Below, piece by piece: positions 7,397-13,159 of a stretch of 13,159 bases of DNA. Each line of letters begins with the position of its first letter. Within the stretch, counting starts at the first letter, position 1. The translations under genes were made by a program, and so were the position numbers. The notes beneath the pieces were generated by a model. The model was not told the origin of the DNA and made no database searches. It was given only the letters and a program-made list of their open reading frames with translations. Source of the stretch: CAYVXT01 sp964455485 (GTDB taxonomy: Bacteria > Patescibacteriota > Minisyncoccia > Phycocordibacterales > WO2-35-19); NCBI GenBank assembly GCA_964455485.1, contig CAYVXT010000040.1, forward strand, positions 1-13,159. Direction: 5' to 3'.

Positions 7397-8218
7397 ATGA
7401 GACCAAAAATATTCAAACTAATTTTAATGCTTTGTGTCTTCCTGGTGGGTCCAGGGGTATCTTTTGCGGCAAACATCAGTCTAGAAACTAATGGTGTTGG
7501 GGACAATGGAATTTCTTATATAGAAGCGTATTTAAACCCTTTAGGGAAATCTATAAATACTGTTTCAGGAGTTTTAGATTTTGGTGATATGGAAATTGTA
7601 GATATCATAACTGGAAATTCGCTAATTAATTATTGGGTTGAGGCTCCGGAAGCCCAAGGTGGGCAAGTCACGTTTTCAGGTATAACTCCAGGTGGTCTCC
7701 AAGAAAAATCTTTAATGTTTGTAGTTGAGGTTAAATTAGTAAAACCCGGCAAATACAGTATTCGTGGTATTGATTTGGTAGGTCTTTTAAATGATGGAGA
7801 TGGAACTGAAATTCAGCTATCTACCACGCCTTCGAATTTAGAAATCGGTCGAGTTGCTAATTTGATAGAAAACAAAGATCCAGAGCCTCCAGAAGCTTTT
7901 CAACCGTTATATATAAAAGATGAAAATGTGTTTAATGGAAACAGATCAATCATATTTTATGCCCAAGATAAAGGTTCTGGAATCTCTAAATATGAAATAA
8001 AGGAAGGTATTTTAGGAAGTTTTAAAGAAGCCCAAAGCCCATATAAACTAACAAATAAGGTATTTAGAAATATAGTTTATGTAAAGGCGATAGACGGAAA
8101 TGGTAATGTTCGGATTGAAAAAATTTGGGTTATCGATAAAGGGGAATTGTACTTACCTTTTGTGATTATATTGACTATAATCATACTAGTGGCCTTTTTC
8201 AAAAGGATAAAAAAATGA
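7397..8218 (+). CDS. Membrane-anchored cohesin-like protein 1
   Basis: A protein of 273 residues. Signal peptide 1-24 (VSFA|ANIS). Residues 26-150 form a cohesin-like beta sandwich with INTVSGVLDFG, a W80-V-E-A-P strand and the LNDGDGTE turn at 131-138, all matched in the next two genes. Residues about 161-246 form an Ig-like domain (IIFYAQDKGSGISKYE, VKAIDGNGNVR) of the type used as spacers in surface proteins. A membrane helix at 251-268 ends in FFKRIKK, giving an outside N terminus and a tiny cytoplasmic tail. The gene starts 4 bases after the dockerin gene stops. Cohesin modules are known to bind dockerins, so the preceding product is the obvious candidate partner; that pairing is inferred. 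Sequence-level cohesin assignment is by motif and paralogy and needs a profile search. Confidence 0.75.
   Translation: MRPKIFKLILMLCVFLVGPGVSFAANISLETNGVGDNGISYIEAYLNPLGKSINTVSGVLDFGDMEIVDIITGNSLINYWVEAPEAQGGQVTFSGITPGGLQEKSLMFVVEVKLVKPGKYSIRGIDLVGLLNDGDGTEIQLSTTPSNLEIGRVANLIENKDPEPPEAFQPLYIKDENVFNGNRSIIFYAQDKGSGISKYEIKEGILGSFKEAQSPYKLTNKVFRNIVYVKAIDGNGNVRIEKIWVIDKGELYLPFVIILTIIILVAFFKRIKK
8204..8207 (+). promoter_or_regulatory. Ribosome binding site for cohesin-like gene 2
   Basis: AGGA lies 7 bases before the ATG at 8215, inside the end of the upstream gene. Together with the 4-base ATGA overlap this supports the 8215 start. It is the clearest Shine-Dalgarno element in the operon; the other genes show weak ones or none. 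Confidence 0.6.
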
Positions 8219-9333
8219 AAAAAAATATTTTTCTGTCTTCTATTTTGGTTTTTATTTTGCCAGTTTTGTCATATGCGGCAACTATGTCTGTTGCTCCAAA
8301 CTCATATTCTGTAGAGGAAGGTACAAGGTTGTCTGTAAAAGTAATGGTTTCAAGTGGTACACCTATAAATGCTGTTTCAGGAACAATATCAATTCCTGAC
8401 AATTTTTCTGTGGAATCAATAACTAAAACATCTTCAGTTGTGGACTTTTGGGTTAAAGAGCCATCATATTTATCTGGAGACAGGACAGTAGTTTTTGAAG
8501 GAGTACTTTTAAAAAATTTCCAATCTGGTAGCGGAACAGTCTTGAATATTAATTTAAAAGCGATAAAGCAAGGGGAGGGGGTTGTAAAATTTTTGACTGG
8601 TACAATACTTGCGAATGATGGTGAGGGTACAGACGTGACAGGAACATTGAGTGGTGCAAATTATATTGTAAAAGCTCAAATAGCTAAACCAGTAGAAACC
8701 AAACCCCAACCTGAACCAACTATAGAAAATGAAAAGCAGCCAGCACCGACACTTGCGGCTCCAGAAATATATTTAACTGAAAAGTATGGAGAACCGGCAA
8801 TATTTGGAGATACAAACATACCTCTTTCTAATACAATTATAACCTTCACGTCTGAACAGGGATCAAAAATATACATTACAAAAGAAACCGATTCGAAGGG
8901 AGAGTTTTTGGTGACTGTCCCAACATCCCTTAGGACTGGAATTTATAGAGTTAAAGCACTGGTAGTAAAAAGTGATGGTGAAAATAGTCTAAACTCTAAT
9001 GAAATTGTAGTTTCTTATGGAGATTTTTACTCGGATACCCCAAATGCTGTTAAGATATCTATATTAACACTACTTCTTTTGCTGATTTATTTTATATCGA
9101 GAAGTTATCTAAAACCAACACCGAACAAATCATTAAAGAAGGATGTAATTAAGGAAGCTACTGAAGCAAAAACTGTTCTGCATAAAATGTTAAAAAATCT
9201 TAGTCTTGATGTTGAAGATGTTTTCTCGAAAGGTACGACTGCTGAGAAGCGTAAGATTCGTGAAATTCAGGGTAAGATCGCTGATGCAGAAGAAGAAATA
9301 AAAAAGGAAATCCAAGATATAGAGCAATTATGA
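8215..9333 (+). CDS. Membrane-anchored cohesin-like protein 2 with cytoplasmic coiled-coil tail
   Basis: A protein of 372 residues. Signal peptide 1-21 (LSYA|ATMS). Residues 23-153 form the cohesin-like module: INAVSGTISIP, FWVKEP at 78-83, and ANDGEGTD at 133-140, matching its neighbours. A Pro/Glu/Lys linker (155-183) leads to an Ig-like domain at about 184-268 (FGDTNIPLSNTIITF, TDSKGEFLVTVP). A membrane helix at 278-296 follows. Unlike the two sister proteins, it has a 76-residue charged cytoplasmic tail (297-372) predicted to be helical or coiled coil (EKRKIREIQGKIADAEEEIK). It overlaps the preceding gene by 4 bases (ATGA) and has an AGGA ribosome binding site. Likely role: surface anchor for a dockerin protein, with a cytoplasmic contact that may link it to an internal partner; this last part is inference. 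Confidence 0.78.
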   Translation: MKKNIFLSSILVFILPVLSYAATMSVAPNSYSVEEGTRLSVKVMVSSGTPINAVSGTISIPDNFSVESITKTSSVVDFWVKEPSYLSGDRTVVFEGVLLKNFQSGSGTVLNINLKAIKQGEGVVKFLTGTILANDGEGTDVTGTLSGANYIVKAQIAKPVETKPQPEPTIENEKQPAPTLAAPEIYLTEKYGEPAIFGDTNIPLSNTIITFTSEQGSKIYITKETDSKGEFLVTVPTSLRTGIYRVKALVVKSDGENSLNSNEIVVSYGDFYSDTPNAVKISILTLLLLLIYFISRSYLKPTPNKSLKKDVIKEATEAKTVLHKMLKNLSLDVEDVFSKGTTAEKRKIREIQGKIADAEEEIKKEIQDIEQL

Positions 9334-10628
9334 TAAGATCTTTTTTAAAAAAAATATTATTGCCAGCTTTTATTTTGCTTTTACCTGCAGTAAACATTTT
9401 AGCTTTTGATATAAATGCGAGTTATTTAAAACCAAAAGCAGAAATCAGTTTTTCCCCTAGATCTGGAAGTTTTCAAGAAGATTCAACTTTTGAAGTACCT
9501 ATTTTAATCAATACAAAAGGGTCTAGTATAAATAGCATTGAAATAAGAATCAACTATGATAAAAACAAGCTCGCCATAGTTAAACCTTCAGGTGGAGTTT
9601 CTATAATTGGTGTTTGGGTTGAGCCTCCAACTTTTGATAATACTAAAGGTACTGCAAGCTATGTTGGTGTTATTCCAAATGGAATCACTACAAGCTCTGG
9701 TTTGATTGGCACTATTACTTTTAGAGCGAAAGGTACAGGAAGGGGGACAGTTTCATTTTCATCTAACTCAAAAATTTTACTAAATGACGGTTTTGGAACT
9801 GAAGCTGATACTCAATTTAACAAAGCTGAGTATGTGATTTTCCCAAAGGCACCTGATGGAGTAAAGGTGTTTTCCAATACGCACTCATCGGAAAGTGAAT
9901 GGTATAACAATAATAACCCAGTAGTTTCTTGGGAAGAGCTTATGGGCGCACAAGGATACAGCTATTTATTAGATGATGTACCAACTACGATGCCAGATAC
10001 TCTTATTGATCCGGCTTCAAATCAAATGTCATACGAAAATTTGAAAGATGGGTTATGGTATTTTCATATAATCGCCAAGAAAAACGGTAGCTGGAGTGCC
10101 CCAGAACATTTTTCTATAAAAATCGATAAAACTCCTCCTGCGCAATTTACACCAGAAGTAAATTATGTGTTGGCATCTGCCTCGATTGTAGAGAGGGCAC
10201 TTGTGTCATTTACCACTACGGATGCACATTCAGGAATTAACCATTATGAAGTCGGGGTTATAAATCTTCAAAACCCAACAACGGCGTCGCCTATATTTGT
10301 TGAAGCAGAAAGTCCTTATCAGGTAGACCTTACAAAAAAACCAAACTTTCAAGTAATAGTAAGAGCGGTTGATAATGCAGGAAATATAAGGGACCAATCT
10401 ATAAATGTTGTTGGTAAATCATTACTTTCCGGATATATTGATCAGTATCGCCCTTATATAATATATGCAATCATACTACTTTGTTTTATTGCATTTCTAA
10501 TTCATTATTTGTTTGGGCATCACTTACTATCAGCTTTCATTAGAGCTTTTTCAGCTGCGAGAAGGGAAGATAATGCTCAAAATAGCAAGAATGATACTTT
10601 GCCGCCTGACAATTTTACCCCGAGATAA
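9330..10628 (+). CDS. Membrane-anchored cohesin-like protein 3
   Basis: A protein of 432 residues. Signal peptide 1-25 (NILA|FDIN). Residues 36-172 form the cohesin-like module and give the best match to canonical cohesins (SFQEDSTFEVPILINTKG, INSIEIRINYD, LIGTITFRAKGTGRGTVSF), with WVEPP at 96-100 and LNDGFGTE at 151-158. Residues about 173-268 are an FN3-like domain with the THSSESEWY ... GYSYLLDDVPTTMPD ... DGLWYFHIIAKK signature that recurs in bacterial surface proteins. Residues 271-361 form a further Ig-like domain (SFTTTDAHSGINHYEVG, VRAVDNAGNIRD). A membrane helix (about 376-394) and a ~38-residue basic-to-polar tail follow. It overlaps the previous gene by 4 bases (ATGA) and ends 3 bases from the convergent cupin gene. 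It is the last gene of the operon. Confidence 0.82.
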   Translation: MIRSFLKKILLPAFILLLPAVNILAFDINASYLKPKAEISFSPRSGSFQEDSTFEVPILINTKGSSINSIEIRINYDKNKLAIVKPSGGVSIIGVWVEPPTFDNTKGTASYVGVIPNGITTSSGLIGTITFRAKGTGRGTVSFSSNSKILLNDGFGTEADTQFNKAEYVIFPKAPDGVKVFSNTHSSESEWYNNNNPVVSWEELMGAQGYSYLLDDVPTTMPDTLIDPASNQMSYENLKDGLWYFHIIAKKNGSWSAPEHFSIKIDKTPPAQFTPEVNYVLASASIVERALVSFTTTDAHSGINHYEVGVINLQNPTTASPIFVEAESPYQVDLTKKPNFQVIVRAVDNAGNIRDQSINVVGKSLLSGYIDQYRPYIIYAIILLCFIAFLIHYLFGHHLLSAFIRAFSAARREDNAQNSKNDTLPPDNFTPR

Positions 10629-10631
10629 TTT

Positions 10632-11000
10632 TTAATGGTGCTCTTCTGCAAGTGCATCCGCCTTTGTTTTGTGGATTGTGCCATCCTTGTGTTCTGGAGG
10701 TGTGTAGATAGTGTATAATTTCATTTTTTCACTTCCTGTGTTGACGATGTTGTGCTTGGTCCCCGATGCAATCACTATTGCAAAATCATCTTCAATTTCA
10801 AATTCTTTACCATCTAATATTGCTCTACCTTTTCCTTGTTCAATACGGATAAACTGATCAACATCATGAACCTCTTCCCCAATATCCTCACCGGGCAAGA
10901 GAGACATTACTACCAATTGGCTTTTGCTTGTTGTTGAGAGTACTTTTCGGAAGTTTTCGTTGTCCACCGTATCTTTCTCTAGATTTTGTACATATGGCAT
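10632..11000 (-). CDS. Small single-domain cupin protein
   Basis: A protein of 122 residues with one conserved beta-barrel cupin domain. Motif 1 runs through GEDIGEEVHDVDQFIRIEQG (H45, D48/Q49, E54 as likely metal ligands or their replacements) and motif 2 is ASGTKHNIVNTG with H83 and N87. The canonical second motif-1 histidine of HxH is not present, as in many mannose-6-phosphate isomerase-like cupins. The C-terminal part (LYTIYTPPEHKDGTIHKTK) is typical of a widespread cytoplasmic cupin family of unknown substrate. There is no signal peptide. It converges on the surface operon with a 3-base gap and diverges from the DsbA-like gene across 59 AT-rich bases. No Shine-Dalgarno element precedes the ATG. 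A catalytic function cannot be assigned from the sequence. Confidence 0.85.
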   Translation of the reverse strand: MPYVQNLEKDTVDNENFRKVLSTTSKSQLVVMSLLPGEDIGEEVHDVDQFIRIEQGKGRAILDGKEFEIEDDFAIVIASGTKHNIVNTGSEKMKLYTIYTPPEHKDGTIHKTKADALAEEHH

Positions 11001-11059
11001 AAATTTTAAAAATAGTTATAATTTACAAACATCAATATTATAACATAAACAACGTTTAC
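11001..11059. promoter_or_regulatory. Divergent promoter region between cupin and DsbA-like genes
   Basis: A 59-base, very AT-rich gap between two divergent starts. A plus-strand TATAAT lies at 11017-11022 and a plus-strand TATAAC at 11039-11044; on the minus strand TATAAT reads from 11042 to 11037 and TATAAC from 11020 to 11015. No convincing -35 hexamer is seen for any of them, so exact start sites are uncertain. Confidence 0.4.
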
Positions 11060-11689
11060 ATGAGTAAGACTTTTATTTGGATTGGTATAGCGGTTGTGGC
11101 TATTTTTGCATTGTTTTTTTTGGGCAACTCAGCTCCAACACTAACTCCTGGTTTGTCTGAGAGTGTTATACATCCTCAAGATAGTATTAAAGGGAATCCT
11201 GAAGCTAAAGTTTTAGTGGTGGAATATAGCGATTTTCAATGTCCTGCTTGCCGAACTTATTACCCAATCGTAAGGCAATTAGTGTCAGAATTTGGAGATC
11301 AGATAGCTGTGGTATATAGGCATTTCCCACTAACAACAATACACTTCAATGCTGAGTTTGCGGCCCGGGCAGCAGAAGCGGCAAAAAAACAAAATAAATT
11401 TTGGGAAATGCACGACCTCCTTTTTGAAAAGCAAAATGAGTGGTCTGGATCGTCTAATCCATCAAGTATGTTTGAATCGTACGCTGAGCTTATTGGATTA
11501 AACGTTGATCAATTCAAAAATGATTTCTCCTCTAAAGAGGTTAGAGATTTTGTAAAGGCTGAAAGAGCTCACTCTTTAAAAATCGGATTGCAGGGAACTC
11601 CAACATTTTTTGTTAATGGCCAAAAAATTGATAACCCCAATTCTCTAGAAGGTTTTAAGGCTGTTATAAATTCTGCGCTTCAAAATTAA
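11060..11689 (+). CDS. DsbA-like membrane-anchored thiol-disulfide oxidoreductase
   Basis: A protein of 209 residues with an N-terminal membrane anchor (about 5-22), a short linker and a DsbA-type thioredoxin fold. The active site is C61-P-A-C64 in EYSDFQCPACRTYYP, and the cis-proline loop is GTPTFFVNG with P181. The helical insertion (FAARAAEAAKKQNKFWEMHDLLF ... ) matches the DsbA/Thioredoxin_4 family. It should act outside the membrane to form or shuffle disulfides in exported proteins. No VKOR or DsbB-type reoxidant lies in the window. Plausible clients nearby are the fibre protein with five cysteine pairs, the dockerin protein (C385/C395) and the GerMN protein (C58/C127). The ATG at 11060 puts the hydrophobic anchor at the N terminus; no Shine-Dalgarno is visible and the leader is probably short. 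Confidence 0.92.
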   Translation: MSKTFIWIGIAVVAIFALFFLGNSAPTLTPGLSESVIHPQDSIKGNPEAKVLVVEYSDFQCPACRTYYPIVRQLVSEFGDQIAVVYRHFPLTTIHFNAEFAARAAEAAKKQNKFWEMHDLLFEKQNEWSGSSNPSSMFESYAELIGLNVDQFKNDFSSKEVRDFVKAERAHSLKIGLQGTPTFFVNGQKIDNPNSLEGFKAVINSALQN

Positions 11690-11738
11690 TATCGGCGGGA
11701 GCTGATTGTAAGTATCGTTCAGTAATCAACAGTTCTCA

Positions 11739-11767
11739 TTGGATTGTGTAGTTTGCTGCTGTAAAAT
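11739..11767 (+). promoter_or_regulatory. Candidate promoter giving a leaderless transcript
   Basis: TTGGAT at 11739-11744 and TAAAAT at 11762-11767 are separated by 17 bases, the usual sigma-70 spacing. A start about 7 bases after the -10 would fall on the A of the ATG at 11774. The match to the -35 consensus is modest (3 of 6). Confidence 0.4.
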
Positions 11768-11773
11768 ATATTT

Positions 11774-12076
11774 ATGAATTACTCAGAAATATATTTAGCA
11801 ATAGCATCAGTCTCCACAATCGCTGTCGCTGGCGTCATGTTGCTGTGTCTTATTTACATTCTCTCAATAATAAGAGATGTGAAGAAAGTTTCTAAAATTG
11901 CTCGTAGAGAAGCTGATATGATTGCCCGCGGGCTTAGTAAAGGTATGTCTATTTTGGGTTCAGAAATCTCCCTGGAAACCGCAAGCTTTTTAAAGACAGT
12001 GTTCGCGCTTTTGCTCTCACAGTTTGGGGTATCTAAGCAGAGGGCAATGAAAAAGAGCAAAATAAAGAGCATCTGA
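11774..12076 (+). CDS. Small membrane protein of unknown function
   Basis: A protein of 100 residues that I do not recognise. It has one membrane helix at about 8-32 (ISVSTIAVAG-type hydrophobic run ending in LIYILSII), followed by a basic juxtamembrane segment (RDVKKVSKIARREADM), an amphipathic or second weakly hydrophobic helix (about 67-82, TASFLKTVFALLLSQFG) and a strongly basic C-terminal end (KQRAMKKSKIKSI). The predicted orientation is N terminus outside and C terminus in the cytoplasm. It lies 84 bases after the DsbA-like gene and 10 bases before the GerMN gene, so it is probably cotranscribed with the latter. There are no catalytic motifs. The spaced, Lys-rich end suggests contact with membrane lipid or nucleic acid, but this is a guess. 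Confidence 0.7.
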   Translation: MNYSEIYLAIASVSTIAVAGVMLLCLIYILSIIRDVKKVSKIARREADMIARGLSKGMSILGSEISLETASFLKTVFALLLSQFGVSKQRAMKKSKIKSI

Positions 12077-12086
12077 CTAACATATC

Positions 12087-12578
12087 ATGAATAAAACACT
12101 AAAACTTCTAATATATGTTGTAGCTTGTGCCGCACTTGTTGTTGTGCTTGCTATGTCTTACAAAACCTCTTTTATACAATCACCAACTGCGAGTGCCTTT
12201 GAATGGGAAAAGTCTGTAAAAGTGTATTTTTTTGATACTAGAGTTGAAACAAATAGTTGTGAAGCAAACTACCCAGTCGACAGGGTGATACCAAATGCGG
12301 AAATGCTTGGTCCCGGTGCATTAGATGCACTAATAAAAGGCCCATCTGAAGAGTATGGTTTTACTTTAATAAACAAAGATACTGTAATCCAGAACTTTGA
12401 AGTAAAAGACAAGATTGTCTACGTTGATTTTAACCCTATGCTATCTGAAGGTGTAGTGGATTCATGTAAATTAAAAGGGATAAGATCCCAAATTGAAAAG
12501 ACCTTAACAAGTTTACCTGATATTACATCGGTGGTTATTTCTGTAAATGGAAAAAATGAAGGTGTGTTGGGGTTATAA
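12087..12578 (+). CDS. Membrane-anchored GerMN-domain protein
   Basis: A protein of 163 residues with an N-terminal membrane anchor (about 7-23) and an exported GerMN (sporulation/germination) domain at about 42-161. Family features seen are VKVYFFDTR, DRVIPN, the ALDALIKGPSEEYG block (78-91), KIVYVDFNPML (109-119) and a final ITSVVISVNGK strand. C58 and C127 may form a disulfide, as in related exported GerMN proteins. GerMN domains occur well beyond spore formers as cell-envelope binding modules; no enzymatic role is known, and there is no sign here of sporulation. The start lies 10 bases after the small membrane protein gene. It ends 3 bases from the convergent transporter gene. Confidence 0.87.
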   Translation: MNKTLKLLIYVVACAALVVVLAMSYKTSFIQSPTASAFEWEKSVKVYFFDTRVETNSCEANYPVDRVIPNAEMLGPGALDALIKGPSEEYGFTLINKDTVIQNFEVKDKIVYVDFNPMLSEGVVDSCKLKGIRSQIEKTLTSLPDITSVVISVNGKNEGVLGL

Positions 12579-12581
12579 ACT

Positions 12582-13159
12582 CTATCTAGTATCTACTCTA
12601 GGAATAAATAAAAGACCTGAGAAAGTTATAATCGCTAGAAACGCAAAAGAAACAGAGTAAGAAAAAAAGTAAGTGACCGGTATTGCGATAAGCGGTGCAA
12701 TAATAAATGACACTGGACGTGCCATACGGAATAGTCCTATCATGCCCGTGTCGTCTTCTTTTACGTGTTTGAAAAAGTAACTTTCGCTCATAATTTCTAC
12801 CAAACTTGCTCCTGTACGAGTTAAGAATAAAATCAGTGCCCAAAGCCAGAAAATTGGAGATTTAATAAAAGGAATTATTAATGTCGAAATTGCAATAATA
12901 ATAAAGCCAATACGCATTATTTCAGTTTCTCCAAATTTTTTATCGCCCCAAAAACCTGCTGGCACTTCAAACAATACAAAAGGCAGAAGCATGATAGTGA
13001 AAAGAATACCAATTTTATCCCAGCTAAAACCTATGTCTTTACTTAATAATAGGGGTAAATATATTACCATCCACGAGTAAAATAGATTTAAAATAAACTG
13101 TGATCCAATAATGCGCGCTTGGTCACCGCCTTTCACGAGTGAATGAAGCATATGGATAG
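12582..13159 (-). CDS. MFS transporter, C-terminal half (5' partial, runs off window)
   Basis: The minus-strand frame stays open to the last base, so the ATG at 13151 is almost certainly an internal methionine. The visible 189+ residues carry six hydrophobic helices (about 19-36, 47-68, 78-96, 98-117, 146-163, 166-184, counted from that methionine), matching helices 7-12 of a 12-helix Major Facilitator Superfamily transporter. The loop GFWGDKKFGETE after the second visible helix corresponds to the MFS motif A repeat between helices 8 and 9. The inner loop TESYFFKHVKEDD-like segment is MSESYFFKHVKEDDTG here. The substrate cannot be told; the N-terminal half lies outside the window. It converges on the GerMN gene with a 3-base gap. 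Confidence 0.88.
   Translation of the reverse strand, partial: IHMLHSLVKGGDQARIIGSQFILNLFYSWMVIYLPLLLSKDIGFSWDKIGILFTIMLLPFVLFEVPAGFWGDKKFGETEIMRIGFIIIAISTLIIPFIKSPIFWLWALILFLTRTGASLVEIMSESYFFKHVKEDDTGMIGLFRMARPVSFIIAPLIAIPVTYFFSYSVSFAFLAIITFSGLLFIPRVDTR

Noticed and set aside
8215..9333. Use of genetic code 25 (TGA as glycine)
   Set aside because: TGA closes genes at 8216-8218 and 9331-9333 in tight ATGA overlaps with a new signal peptide starting each time, so it is a stop.
6055..10628. A true cellulosome cluster
   Set aside because: There is one dockerin only, no glycoside hydrolase, no carbohydrate-binding module that I can name, and no multi-cohesin scaffoldin.
11702..11730. Terminator hairpin after the DsbA-like gene (CTGATTG with TAATCAACAG)
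   Set aside because: The stem is short and mismatched, and no T-run follows.
12117..12128. Lipobox V-V-A-C (residues 11-14) in the GerMN protein
   Set aside because: The hydrophobic run before the cysteine is only about 7 residues and continues for 9 or more residues after it, which fits a membrane anchor better than a lipoprotein signal.
13149..13151. ATG as the true start of the MFS gene
   Set aside because: The frame is open to the window end and only six helices are present; this is helix 7 onward of a 12-helix transporter.

Overview
The window looks like a chromosomal piece of a Patescibacteria (Candidate Phyla Radiation) genome, most likely a Parcubacteria-type lineage. This rests on family resemblance: a giant Ser/Thr-rich fibre protein with 'GNVGIGTSTP' motifs, dockerin and cohesin proteins with short Pro/Gly linkers, a GerMN protein with two cysteines, a DsbA-like thioredoxin, very short intergenic gaps and an AT-rich sequence. 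TGA acts as a normal stop (for example at 8216-8218 and 9331-9333), which argues against the Gracilibacteria/Absconditabacteria lineages that read TGA as glycine. No rRNA, tRNA, CRISPR array, IS element or origin is visible. The largest non-coding gap is 84 bases.

Positions 3-10628 hold one tightly packed plus-strand run of six genes that looks like a single operon (8-base overlap, 6-base gap, 4-base gap, 4-base overlap, 4-base overlap). In order they encode: (1) a giant phage-tail-fibre-like surface protein, cut by the window start; (2) a membrane-anchored serine hydrolase of class A beta-lactamase fold; (3) a secreted protein with a fibronectin III-like domain, a Gly11 linker and a C-terminal type I dockerin; (4-6) three different cohesin-like proteins, each with a signal peptide, a cohesin-like module, one or two Ig/FN3-like domains and a C-terminal membrane anchor. 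The simplest reading is a cell-surface assembly in which the dockerin protein docks onto one or more membrane-anchored cohesins. No glycoside hydrolase is present, so this is not a cellulosome. The dockerin-cohesin pairing is inferred from domain type and gene order.

Positions 10632-13159 are ordinary accessory or housekeeping content. A minus-strand cupin gene converges on the operon. Divergent from it is a DsbA-like disulfide oxidoreductase, a plausible folding factor for the paired cysteines in the exported proteins here. Next come a small one-helix membrane protein with a possibly leaderless promoter, a membrane-anchored GerMN-domain protein, and the C-terminal half of a minus-strand MFS transporter that runs off the window end.

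The most interesting material is the fibre, beta-lactamase-fold protein, dockerin and triple-cohesin operon. Other points worth a look are the internal repeat architecture of the fibre gene and its five cysteine pairs.
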